DNA of 64,000 bases from Lineolata rhizophorae (lineage: Eukaryota; Ascomycota; Dothideomycetes; Lineolatales; Lineolataceae): NCBI GenBank assembly GCA_010093515.1, contig MU001670.1, positions 494,129-558,128 on the forward strand, written 5' to 3'. The notes under the pieces are model-generated. The model worked only from the letters and a program-made list of their open reading frames with translations, searched no databases and was not told where the DNA came from. The first letter of the stretch is position 1, and each line of letters starts with the position of its first letter. Below, one piece after another: positions 21,557 to 33,212 of this stretch. Position numbers and translations under genes: made by a program.

Positions 21557-23623
21557 CGTTTCATCTGTCGACGTGAGCCTCTTTGTCGAGATGTCTACCT
21601 CGTCATCTACAGAGAGACACTCCACTATCAACACGGGATGCTTGGTCCTTGCGTAGGACGTCTAGCAATCAGTTTAAGGAATACCAGAGAGAAGAGGGGT
21701 GGATGAAAGGGACGACTTTCGATTTGTCGTCATCGCATACCCAGACCATCCTCTAAGGACAGTCACGAGCTACGCATATTTTACGGCCGATGAATAATAC
21801 GAGCATTTCCCCGTCAAGCGTTTGGTAGTAGCGGACGAACATCGTTTCGTCCTCTAGAACGTCCGCCTATGAGGGAATACCGCACGCTTTACTACGTCGA
21901 GGAATGGGGAGTAAGTAATGTGGAGAACTCTCCAGCAATCAGGTCGGCATCTTTGTTGGGCGTCTTTTCGGGGAATTTCTTGATATTTTAGCACGGCCTT
22001 TAGTGTTCTTGATGAGATTGCTCTGGAATTTCGGTTCTATTCGCGTATTTGCCCTTCTCTAGAACCCTTTTCAGAGATACCACCGCCTTTTTTTTTTCCA
22101 GCGTTCACTCGTTCAAGCGGTTGCGCTTCGCTGCCGTCGTCGCTTGTCGGGTGCGGAGGTTTCCACGGATATATCCACCGCTGATTGATTTTGTTGGTTT
22201 GCCGCTCGCCTAGATTGATGTCTTTTCTACTCTTCGTTTGTGGCGTACATGCCTTCTTTAGACTTCAAGTTCGTAATCCGTCTTTTTTTTTTTTGGACCT
22301 CTGCTACGACCCATGCTCTTTGACCTCGGCGGTCTCAGCAGGGTCAAGCAAAGGGAGGGATTATATGTCTAAGGCGTCTGTTAGGATTGGATTGCTGGGA
22401 TAGTATCGTCTTTTATCGGCGATGGGTGGCCTTGTTATTGTTTTGATACACCGCACGGTTGGAGAATGCAGGGAGTTTTACCCTGCCGCTGTGGCCTAAG
22501 GCATCATGTCTAATGCATGCCTTGTCTAAGTGACAGTGGGGTTGTTCGGTGTCCCCGAGCTGATGACTGTAGTTCAATAAAGGATGAGTTGTCATAAAAT
22601 CTTATCCGAAGTTGGTGACCGTTGAGTGCCATTATTATACCTTGGCTCCTTTTGGATCAGATCTAACATGCAAAGCAGGCTACCTATTTGCACTAGCAAC
22701 GCTCATAAATTTCTAATCTGACGTCGATATAATAAAGCTAATAAGCTACAATATAGTTTTCAGGTTAATGAACTGCGTCCCTTTGACTAGATCCGGCGCC
22801 TTCTTGTACACCAGCAAGGCTAAAAACCTGAGCGCGTTTCTAAATTTCTTGCAACTACTCTATTTGGCGTCTTCTGCACGCGCCTCGATAAGGCTGAAAA
22901 CCTGGGCATGCCCCTGAAAAGGCTGGGCGTGCTTGTTCACGAGATTCAGAACCCCCTTTGGCGAAGGCTTTATAGGCACAGGACTGACGGCTGACCCACT
23001 AGCCAATGAGAGCAGCCTAGGCTTTGCCATGTAAGAAGCCACACCATCCACTCTTCAGCTCCTCAACCAGCCGCGGCGCCCATCAGTTCGCCCTTACACC
23101 TGCAAATCAGGTTGAATGCGCTCCCAAGACTTCGCTTTCGTTCTTGGTATTCCAAAAGCATGGCTCCAAGGCTCGAGCCACGGACCTGACCCCCTCGCGC
23201 TCTCTGGTTACGGTTTCGCAGCCTTGCGGCTCGTCACTTCAATTGCAGTCTCATATTCCGCGCCCGTGGCACGATATCGCGAAGGAACGCCGACCCGTCC
23301 TACTAGGACATGATATAGTTTGTATCTGTGGAGGCGGCACCGCCTCTACGATGTCTGCTTGGCGTACGCGGGTCGCGGCCGAGACTTGTCGAGTTAGGCA
23401 ATGAGGTTTAGGTGCCGGGAGATTGGAGCCGGAACGATGCTAGTGTGTTCGTTAGAGATTCAACTCGGAGGCGTGAGAGCTCTTGGACATGCCTTGGCCT
23501 GCAGGGATCGTTGGTCCAGCCCTTCGAAGAGGAGGCTGAGATAACTTCTGGTTCTCAGCTCTCCGGCAGGAGGGCCGGCGTATAAAGTTGATCCGTCCTT
23601 TTCTCTAGTTCTACGTTCCTAGG
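21557..23623. other. Gene-poor stretch downstream of the FYVE gene
   Basis: This stretch holds the 3' flank of the FYVE gene, T-rich tracts (for example near 22087 and 22284), and only short open frames. A 23.0-23.4 kb plus-strand open frame has unconvincing composition. No element family was recognised. Confidence 0.45.
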
Positions 23624-24121
23624 TTACTCACTTTTAGTCGAATCAGCCTTTGTTTTCCTGCAACCGTGCAGGTTTTGTTGAAAACTAGTCAATCTAAAAT
23701 CAAATCCAAAAGAGTCAATTGTCGCTCGCATCTTCGCCATGTCGTGCAGCAACCAAACTGGATTTACCGGGTTCAACGAGTCCGAGCCGTCTTCTGCTTC
23801 TTCGTGCTCGGCTTGGTCGCAGCTACCATAGACGTTTTCGCCATGAAGATTGCCGTCTTCAATATGTTCGTCGTATGTCATGATCTTTAGAGTCTCAAGC
23901 CTAGACATTCACACCCATGTATCAAAACCCTCAAACACTAACCACACACTTCGTAATAGGCGGTGGAGAGTGGCCTCGTATCGCTCTACCTCTGTCTGCT
24001 GAATCACCTTCCTCTGCCACAGGTTCGCCGTATTAGCCTTAGAAATCCCCACGACGATCTTCTGGCTTGCCGGGTTCGCCTCCATGGCCGATCTCGCCGC
24101 CGACTCTTCGTCCTGTGCCAA
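23624..24121 (-). pseudogene. Unresolved coding-like fragment
   Basis: Two adjacent minus-strand open stretches, 24121-23909 and 23908-23624, lie in the same frame with one stop between them. Both have protein-like composition: MAQDEESAARSAMEANPAS in the first, SLNPVNPVWLLHDMAKMRAT in the second. A 45-nt intron with a weak GTGGTT donor and a TCTAG acceptor would join them in frame, but the donor is poor. The upstream exon and start are unclear. It may be a small gene with an unusual intron or a decayed gene fragment. No family was recognised. Confidence 0.3.
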
Positions 24122-25269
24122 AGGTCTAAATTACAAATGCGAAGATCTTCTGAGTAAAGGCGCTTCATGGGATTACGGCGACGACGACGACGATATAATT
24201 GATTCAGTCGGCAATATATGGTATGGATGTTTTGTGGCAGCGGCCGCGATGGACGCGATTTGTTTGTAGGTGTTCCCGTGTATTCGCTAAGAACATAATA
24301 GTAGCACGAGGCTGATCTATGTCGTAGGGTGCTGTCGTCCATTTGTCTGGCCGTATTCGTCGTATCGATGAGGCGTGCTGGTAAAGCTAATGATCTGGAA
24401 CAGCCAAATTCCACTTCTGGAAATGGCAGAAGTAAGGATGATGAGACGCTGCAGGCAGCGCAAGCCCAACCTCAACAACCTTCACAGCACTGGGCCTAAG
24501 AGCCGTTGCTAGCAAAGGCATCTTAGTAGCTCCCGGCCGGTGAGATGATAGACTTGGGTGGAAGACCCCTTCAACCTTTCTATACTAGAGGCGGCTTGAC
24601 AAACATGAATCGCACGGTCCATTCATGTGGAGATCACTGATCGACCAACTTCTGTCTTTCCTATGCTTCCATGACATATCGCGTCTCCGAATGAAAATGA
24701 ATTACATCGTTTTTATAAGAACCAGGCCCGCAAATTCTGTATGTTAGAGCGGATGTCTTCCGATGTTGACGAGAAGTGAGGTCGGGTGGTGTACGTTGAA
24801 GGTCGTGTCTTGTGGGGCCCGCTTCAATAAATTCTCCCCAAGGATATTAATTATCGAGATATGTCGTACTACGACAGCCGAAACCAAGCCTTGTCGTAAC
24901 TCACTAGCCTCTTTGTTCCGTTGCGAGTGACTACGAGAGACCTGCACGTGGGTTGTTTCTATTGGCTCGTAGAAGGTCGGGTTATTCCAGTTCGCCCACG
25001 TTGCAGAGTAGTTCGCAGACTTCGTGACAATTCCTAAAAGCCATAAAAGAGAGCAAAATGGCAATTTCTCAGGAACAAGTTAAATAACCACGCACGAGGT
25101 CATCAGCGCGACCAGCGGGCGATAACCGAACGTTTTCGGCGGTTCAATTTTTTTGTTAAGACAAGAGTCTAGCAGACTTCTACTTCTTCTAAAATCGTAC
25201 AGGTGACCTCGATCACATAGTCCCATTTCCACATTCATAAATCATACTGACAGATATGCGCCTTGCAGC
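24122..25269. other. Intergenic with a GAC trinucleotide run
   Basis: A (GAC)n-type run, cgacgacgacgacgat, lies at 24179-24194. The remaining 1 kb has only short open frames with no recognisable features. Confidence 0.45.
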
Positions 25270-26082
25270 ATGTCAGGGAGCCTCACATGGACTTACAAGG
25301 ATACTCCTATACTACATCAGTCAAAAGAGGCGCTATATGAAGACGGTTCCGAAGCTCTCTACAAAGTTACGGACGTCGGCCTTAGTAGTTTCGAGTGGAC
25401 GCCGGTCGCAAAATGGGAAAACCTGACAACCGAAACCAGCGGCTTCGAGCAAGCCTTCGCCTATAACCCTCAGCCTATCGTTATGAGCGGAAAGGACGTC
25501 AATGACCAGTGGGACTTCTGCGGCAAGATCAGAGGAGCCGAACTCCGCTTGTGGGAAGTGGGCCGCAGCTTTGGCGAGCATCGCGATGGCACGACGGTGA
25601 CTTTCACCGCGAGGACGAACGTGGCCCCAAATAGCGCCGTCTATCTCTATCAGAAAGAGCATAGGTTTACACCGCAAGTGTGGTTCCGATTATACGCCTG
25701 GGAGAACGAATGGACCGTGGCGCGCAGGGATCCTGAAGGGCATTTACCATTGACTCTACTCGGCACGGTGTCTGTTCGAAGCGACGAATACCTCATGACG
25801 CCAGCGCCTCTGGTAGGATTCTCGGAAATTGAAATTAAGCAGGGACTTCTGACAAATCTTTTGTGGAGGAACAATATCAGGCATTTTGAAAACTGCACTA
25901 GAAAGTGCCAAGATTACCTTCGTGATCAAGGGATCTGAATTGAGTCCAGTGGCTCTTCAATTCCAAGGCCTGGAAGTTCGGCGGATAACCACCGCTATCA
26001 CTCCTTCCTTCATTTCCATCTTGACTGTTCTTCACTCCTACGGGTTTCGTCTCTTAAGTGTCAACTACGCAAAGAAGAATTA
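25270..26082 (+). CDS. Hypothetical beta-rich protein, frame unresolved at 3' end
   Basis: The open frame from 25270 has strong coding character (EWTPVAKWENLTTETSGFEQ, then TVTFTARTNVAPNSAVYLYQ) and runs to a stop at 25938. From about 25873 a second frame (+1) also looks strongly coding, reading LKTALESAKITFVIKGSELS to a stop near 26083. A 68-nt stretch starting GTAGGA and ending ATATCAG, with a CTGAC branch, would be an ideal intron between them, but its phase does not fit. The true structure may be a different splice or a disrupted frame. The alternating hydrophobic pattern suggests a beta-sandwich. I do not recognise the family. Upstream exons are possible. Confidence 0.45.
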
Positions 26083-26814
26083 GATGCGTACCGTAAGCAA
26101 TGCTTTCGATCGATATACGTAAATGCGTCATGACCATTGCGTAGCATCTAGGACTAATCCCCCAGTCAACATACACGATGCACATGCCATGCTCAAACTG
26201 TCGATGTACAACGTCGTTTTCTATTTCTGTTCAATCATCAATACAGCATCGAGCTCTTTGTTCAACCTCAACATCATGAACGCAAATGCTGACACTAACT
26301 CCACAAGCTGCCGCTGAGAAGCTAATAATGCAAAGCCCCGAAAAAGCACTCGATAGAAGCATGCCCTTACGCAATTTTTGACCACCACAGTAGGAACGAC
26401 ATTACAACTATAACCAGTGCATCCCCACCCAACTAGAAACCGCATGAGAATATTGAGGCGTGGAAGTACCCCTCTTAAGCCTGAATGGAGGAAAACCGTG
26501 AAGGAGCAGGAACCTCATTAGAGCTTCCTGAATGTTTTCGGGAAAAGGAAGACCAGTACCCGAGTATTGCAGTCGACCTCATCTGCTCATCCACGGTCCT
26601 GACTGAACTCCCCTACTAAGCGCCATGCCCATTACTCGTTCCCCTAACTCTGCGTTACGCTCCCATTCCAGGTTGTCAACACAAGTTTCAATCCACAATG
26701 TAATTCTCGCTTAGGCCCGATTCTCGCACCTCCCATTCTAGGCCCACTTCTCATCTTCATTTCAGATCCGAACCTCAACCAGACTTAGACCTTCACACAC
26801 AGTTCGGGCGATCG
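26083..26814. other. Convergent intergenic region
   Basis: This gap lies between the hypothetical plus-strand gene and the 3' end of TAF4 on the minus strand. It is pyrimidine-rich on the plus strand near 26.6-26.8 kb and contains no supported gene. Confidence 0.45.
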
Positions 26815-29084
26815 TCAACCCCACGTATTTTTCAACTTCGCATAAGCGGTGGCCAGCTCCTTGTCATCCCTCCCCTCCAGTTCCATGGCCAAAATCCAGT
26901 CAGTGACTTGCACGCCTTTTCTCCTGTCTACATCCTCTCTCCATTCGCCCCACTTGCGTTCCCTACGACCTAAACCACCAGCACCTCCAGCTCCCCCGGC
27001 GCCGGCATTACCACTGGCACCACCGCGGACGCCACCAACTGCAGTATTAATTTTGCCGACACCCAGCTTCCCTCCAGGGCCGGCCCCGCCCGCCCCCCCC
27101 TGGTTCATCCAGGCAAACTTCTTGCCACCGATCCCAAGGCGACTCATCGCAAATTGAGCTGTGTTGTTGGCCTGTTTGTGCATTTCGCTCTCGGACGGGC
27201 CCATGCGTGCGAGGCGTTCGCGCTCCTTTTTCGTCATCTTGGGCTCTTTAGGCAAGGGGGCCTCCTGCGCAGCCTTGTCCTCAGCATCAGCGTTTGCGCC
27301 GTTTGCTGATGTTTCGTCGCCATTGGCGCCATCGGCATTGCGCTTCTGGCGTTTAGCGCGTCGGTCGAGGCGAGCTTCCTCAAGGCGGCGGGACCGGGCG
27401 GCGAGAGCGTGGAGGGAGCGTGCGACGAGAGGCGGATAGGCGTGAGTCGGCTGTGGCGAAGCGGAGGCATCGGTTGCAGGAGTGGGAAGATGAACTGCGT
27501 TATTTTCGCTGCGGGTCAGGTTCGGGGTAGCCTCGGGAGCGTCGAGAGTAGCTTCGAACGGGCCTATTACACAGTTAAGAGACATGAGTTGTGAAGAGTT
27601 GGGTAGAGCGTACGCTTCATTGGCAGCTTTGTCATCGGGCTGACTGCGCTGTCTGGCACCTTCGTTGCGGCTCCGTCATCCCAAGCAGTTCCAGTGATCT
27701 TTGCTGCCACAGCTGCCGTCGCACTTTCGGGTTTTCCAACTCCTTCGGCAATTCCATCCCATTCAGGGGGCACAACGCCATGTGTGGCGTACCGACGCGC
27801 ACGCGCCAAGGCGAAAGCATCCTCTAGAACGGAGCGCATCCGATCGTTTGCCGCTAGAGAGAGCAGTGACAAGATTTCGACCAAGGGAGCGTCGTCGCGC
27901 AAAAAGCCATTAGGGCGCTTGGACGGCATGTAGGCGTGGTTGGGCGTACCCACGCTGGGAGTCGCTCCAACGCCAACTGGCGTATTGGGTGTCGGCGTAC
28001 TGATTGGAGCCCCATTTGGGCCGATTGTCGGAGTCGGGGGACCTCCAGTCGGTGTCTGCGGAATGGACATACGGTTTTGCGGAGGCTCATCAACTTTATC
28101 GTAACACCCTTCGACATTGATTCGAACGCCCACTTTGAAAGCAATGCCGTGGATCAAGTGCCGGAGCACATTGGCTTCGAGAAACGGATCACGCAAGTGC
28201 TGCGCATGATGCTCACTAATTGCGCGCGCCGCCAAATGGGAACGCTCCTGTTGCTCCTCTTCGGGGGACTTGATCCGTTCCGGCTGCCCGGTATGAGGCG
28301 CTGCTCCATGATGACCTGAGTGCGCAAAAGCTGCGTGCTGTCCCAAGCCTGCTGCCGACAGTTGTTCGTAAGCCGTAGAAGTGCTGCCGCTGGGGGACAT
28401 CATCGCGGAAACCTGTTGCTGAGATCCAAACTGAGTACCCAAACCAGCACCTGGAGTGCCGAAGTTGCCTTGAGCGCCGCTATTGAAACCGCCTTGTTTG
28501 TTCATGTAGGTCAATGCGAGGTAGTTCTCTTCGGCTTTTAGGTCGATACCGGAAGCCGTAACAGCGTCAGTGAGCTGGTCCACGTCCATCGGCTTGTCCG
28601 CTGCGGCGGCAGCGCCGCGGTCGGCGGCCGCCTTCTCAGCGGGACGCTGAGGCGGGCCCATAATGGTAGGGCCTGCTGTTGTTGCCGGGCTGGGATGGCT
28701 CGCGCTCTGCTGGAAGGGCGGTCGAGGAAGCGCTGCTCCCACTGTGGACGCCGCAGAGGTTGAAGGTGAGGAAGCAGCTGGAAAACCGGGCGCGCCGCCG
28801 AAAGGCTGAGGTGCGTGAAACGAAGGCGGAGATGGTGCCGTAGGCTGCGGCGTAGAACTCGTGGTGATAGGGCCGACAGGGTTCGGGTGCGGAAGGGAGA
28901 GGAAGGGGTTGTTGGAGGACGGTGGCGAGCCGGCGGAAGGGTACGGCGAGGGCGGATTCGGTGACAGCTTCGGGCGCTTGCTAGGAGGGAAGGATGTACC
29001 CGGGTTCTGAGGAGAGAAGGAGCGTTGCGGCTGCCCGGGCTGCTGGTGCAGCTGCTGTGCGGGCGGCGACATCTGGTGAGCCAT
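26815..29084 (-). CDS. TAF4: TFIID subunit TAF4
   Basis: Two minus-strand exons, 29084-27614 and 27563-26815, give 739 residues; donor GTACGC, acceptor TAATAG, a 50-nt intron in phase 1. TAF4 is a histone-fold scaffold of TFIID that pairs with TAF12 in RNA polymerase II pre-initiation. The N-terminus is a Pro/Ser/Gln-rich disordered tail. The conserved core includes SGIDLKAEENYLALTYM, AKAISEHH-like sequence (LAARAISEHHAQHLRDPFLE), GVRINVEGCYD, and ILSLLSLAANDRMRSVLEDAF. The C-terminal part has RRLEEARLDRRAKRQKRN, KKERERLARMG and a Gly-rich linker, ending near DWILAMELEGRDDKELATAY, typical of the fungal TAF4 C-terminal domain. It is divergent from YSH1 across 764 bp. Confidence 0.9.
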
Positions 29085-29848
29085 GGCCACGGAGGGTCGC
29101 ACTTGTCTGTAACGACGATAACCGCAGTCAAGACAATAGATACGGCAACCAAGACTCGCAACCGCACGCGCCTGCAAGGCCCTGCGACCGCTTCCGGTCG
29201 ACGGTGCCTAGAGCGCGCTTCCTTCTTGTGCGGCGCTCCTGCCGCGCAAGGCAGCCTGCCTCCTGCGGCCTCGGGGCTTCGCGCGATTATCGCGTCTGGT
29301 GGCTCATGTGGGGGCTACGCGGTGCCGGAGGTCTCGCAATAGGCGCAGGTTGTGTTTCAAACTAGAGTTGGCGATGCGCGTCGTTCTAGGTGTTCACAAG
29401 AACGCGGTGCGGTGGATGGGCGTTTGGAGATGGGTCGTGCAGATGAAGATGCTCGAAGGTTGAGGGACGTGAGTCGGTCGGAGCGAGCGACCCGGGCCGG
29501 GATGGTTCGTTAATTTCGCTGAGTCATCGCACAACTGCCCGTGCGCGGGGCGTTTTGATACGGCATTAGCGGGTCAGATCCCGCAGAGCCGCATTCCATC
29601 GCGCGTTGCCGTTCACCTTTGTCCACATCGCTCACAGACTAGTACTCGCCGTGCTACATGTAGTCTTTGCTCCTACCTTCTCCTTTCACTTGAGTCAGTT
29701 CGGTGATATACTATCCCACGCGCGCAACTGCTCGAGCACCTCCAACGGATACGTGATAATTGCTTCCAAGTTCTTTGCCAGGGAGCGGCTGGTCGAGCCT
29801 TGATCGCATCGGCTCACGGAGGGCGGAGAGCCACCTCCCAGCTCGAAG
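29085..29848. promoter_or_regulatory. Shared divergent promoter, TAF4 / YSH1
   Basis: This 764-bp interval lies between the start codons of TAF4 (minus) and YSH1 (plus). It is moderately GC-rich with no TATA box that I can place confidently. Both genes act in RNA polymerase II transcription, so co-expression is plausible but inferred. Confidence 0.5.
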
Positions 29849-32800
29849 ATGGCGGCAAAACGAAAGCACGCCGCCTTGGCGCCAGTTGATGATGACCCAG
29901 TCGATCCCTCTGATGAACTCATGTTTCTGTGCCTGGGCGGTGGGAATGAAGTCGGGCGGTCTAGTCACATCATTCAGTACAAGGGGAAGACAGTCATGGT
30001 TCGTGGCATCCCAGACTGTTACATGCTATGGATTCGTAGCTGACAAGAATCTGTACTTTAGTTGGATGCTGGTATGCATCCCGCATACGACGGACTACAA
30101 GCCCTTCCTTTTTATGACGAGTTTGACCTCAGCACTGTTGACGTACTGCTGATTTCACAGTAAGTACACTCCAATCTTACACCCTCGTTCGCCCATCCCG
30201 CGTCCCTACGCGAATCGCTCTGTATAGACTTCGAATACCACAAGGGCCGTGGTGCTCGTATGGCCTAGGATGTGTTGATTGTGGCTATTGCTTGACACAA
30301 TCTAAGCGGAAATACGCATTGAAACTTGTGGCCGTAGAGGATTCAGACTACGCGCCATTATTCCTTGATGTCAGCACCTTGTGCTCCTCCTGTACATGAG
30401 AAACAATGCAAAGCCTTGCCTTACTTGCCTATCGAATTTGCCATGGTGATGCTGCACGCTACTTCTGTAGCTCGAGCCATGCGCTTCATGTACATAGCAC
30501 GCCTCTAGCTGTACACCTTCGACCCAACCCCATCCTATGCTAGATTCTCAAAACTCTAGCAGAGCATCGGCACTAACTAGATGCAGTTTTCACATCGACC
30601 ATGCCGCATCCCTTCCTTACGTCCTTGCCAAGACGAACTTCAGAGGGCGCGTCTTCATGACGCACCCGACCAAAGCCATTTACAAATGGCTGCTACAAGA
30701 CAGCGTTCGAGTTGGGTTAGTTTTCCTTCCCGATATGAGATAGGGCATCAATGTTCAATCGTACTGACTACTTTCGCTCGCAGTAATATGAATTCTTCCG
30801 CGGAGAACCGTACGTCACTTTACACTGAAGCCGATCACCTCAATACCTTTCCCTTAATCGAGGCCATTGACTACTACACGACACATACAATTTCTTCAAT
30901 CCGCATCACGCCCTATCCCGCGGGGCACGTCCTTGGCGCTGCCATGTTCCTCATCGAGATTGCGGGCCTCAAAATTCTCTTCACAGGCGACTACTCCCGG
31001 GAAGACGATCGCCATCTAGTCTCTGCATCTATCCCGCGCGGCGTGGGCAAAATCGACGTACTCATCACGGAGTCGACGTTCGGTATCAGTTCACATGTGC
31101 CACGGGCGGAGCGCGAAGCGGCTTTGATGCGGTCCATAACCTCAGTGCTGAACCGGGGTGGGCGAGCGCTGTTGCCCGTCTTCGCGCTCGGCCGAGCACA
31201 GGAATTACTGCTTATTTTCGACGAGTACTGGTGGAAACACCCCGAATATCGGCGATTCCCGATCTATTACCTCTCCAATTTAGCCAAGCGCTGCATGCTG
31301 GTATACCAGACGTATATCTCAGCAATGAACGACAACATCAAACGGCTATTTAGGGAGCGCAACGCCGCGGCCGCGGCCGCGTCTATTGAAGCCCAGGAAG
31401 GTGGCGGCGTCGACGGCAAAGCCACGCAGCCGGGCGGCGGCGAACCCACGTTGGCAGGGCCCTGGGACTTTCGCTTTGTACGATCACTCAAGAGCTTGGA
31501 TCGCTTCGAGGACGTGGGCGGCTGCGTCATGCTTGCCACACCAGGCATGTTGCAGAATGGCGCGAGCCGCGAGCTGTTGGAGCGGTGGGCGCCCGACCCT
31601 CGCAACGGCGTCATCATGACGGGCTACAGTGTGGAGGGCACCATGGGGAAGCTAATTCTAAGGGAGCCGGACCAGATCCAAGCGGTTATGACCAGGCAAG
31701 GAGGAGGATGGGGTGGTGGATGGAATGCGCCGAGGGGAAAGATCGCGGGGCAGCAGGGTGAGATTATGGTGCCGAGGAGATGCAGTGTGGAAGAGTATAG
31801 TTTTGCGGCGCACGTAGATGGGCAGGAGAATAGGGAATTTATTGAGGAGGTGGGGGCACCGGTTGTGGTGAGTATACTTCTACGGTTTCCTATCATGCGC
31901 GCTGCTTTACGTGGCACACTTGAATGACTGACAATCGCTTTATCCGCCTCAGGTTCTTGTTCACGGCGAGCGTAATAACATGACGCGGCTCAAGTCAAAG
32001 CTTATGTCACTCAACGCGGACAAACCCGTTCCCGTTAAGATCTTTTCTCCCGCAAACTGCGAAGAACTACGCATCCCCTTCCGTACCGACAAGATTGCCA
32101 AGGTCGTCGGCAAGCTCGCCGAGATCCCACCCCCTACGCTCTCCTCCTTAGCGATCCGCCCTGCCAGCTCTCACACCGACGAAGCGAATACTTCTCAGCA
32201 GAACGGCAACACGGAGGTGTCGCCGCAGCTAGTCACAGGCGTGTTGGTTCAAAGCGACTTCAAGATGAGCCTCATGGCGCCCGAAGATTTGCGCGAATAC
32301 GCTGGCCTAACCACGACAACTATCACGTGCCGGCAACAATTGACGCTAAACGCCGCGGGCGTGGCGCTAATCCGGTGGGCGCTCGAGGGCACATTTGGCC
32401 ACGTCGACGAGCGTACCGAAGTGGACGAGGCACTTGCCGGGAAGTCGGACGGTGTGGTTAATGGAAGTGGCAAGGTCAAGAAGGAGGACAACCAAAGCGA
32501 CGAGTGTGGCATGGAGGTGGAGAAGAACGGCGAGCGCGAAGAAGAGGCGGCTGACGAGGAAATCAAGCGTACTGTGACGTGCTTCCGCATTATGGATTGC
32601 GTCGAGGTGCGATGCGGCAAGGGCGGGCGCGAAGGCGCCGTCGAGGTCGAGTGGGAAGGCAACATGGTCAACGACGGTATCGCCGACGCGGTGCTCGCAG
32701 TCCTGTTCGGAGTCGAGAGTAGTCCAGCTGCTGTTAAGCAGTCGTCGGCCAAGCACTCGCATCCTCAGTCCCCGCCTTCTACCCCTCTGGCCTTGCGCTC

Positions 32801-33212
32801 ACCTAATCCCCACGCCAATCTCACACCCTCTGTGAGGTTCGACCGCCTCTGCATGTTCCTTGAAGCTCAGTTTGGGCCTAACATTACGCCGCTACACAAA
32901 CCGCGCATGAAGGCGCCCGCGCTATCGTCTACTACTGCGCCGCCTTCGCCTGGCAATATCGAGGTCGAAACTGCAGGAGGCACAACAGAGAACGCCAAGG
33001 AGGATGACCTGACAGCCGAGGAACGTGCGGAAATCGGAAGACTTCACGCACTTGGTATTCCGGTACCTGGCGTAGAGATTCAGTTTGACAAACATACTGC
33101 GCGTGTATGGCTGGAGGATCTGGCAGTTGAATGCGCGAACGGGGTTTTGAGAGATAGAGTGAGGGCGGTCGTAGAGAGGGCAGCCGAGACGGTAGCGCCT
33201 TTGTGGAAATAG
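29849..33212 (+). CDS. YSH1: Endoribonuclease YSH1 / CPSF73
   Basis: Five exons, 29849-29998, 30062-30159, 30587-30715, 30784-31867 and 31953-33212, give 906 residues. YSH1 is the zinc-dependent nuclease of the cleavage and polyadenylation factor that cuts pre-mRNA 3' ends. The metallo-beta-lactamase motif HFHIDHAAS starts at residue 83, and [13 protein letters not shown] at about 192. The beta-CASP region has [21 protein letters not shown], and the C-terminal part has [14 protein letters not shown] and [15 protein letters not shown]-terminal regions (about residues 490-906) are the fungal-type extension with an acidic linker. The first active-site His codon is split by intron 2 (CA|T), which at 427 nt is long for the window. 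Alternate start codons upstream are not needed. Confidence 0.95.

Noticed and set aside
21053-21634. 193-codon minus-strand open frame over the FYVE exon
   Set aside because: It is antisense to a clear FYVE domain and its composition follows from the GC-rich coding strand.
23408-23440. Short match to the end of the FYVE coding sequence (gagattggagc-type string)
   Set aside because: About 20 similar bases without flanking similarity; not enough to call a duplicated or decayed gene copy.
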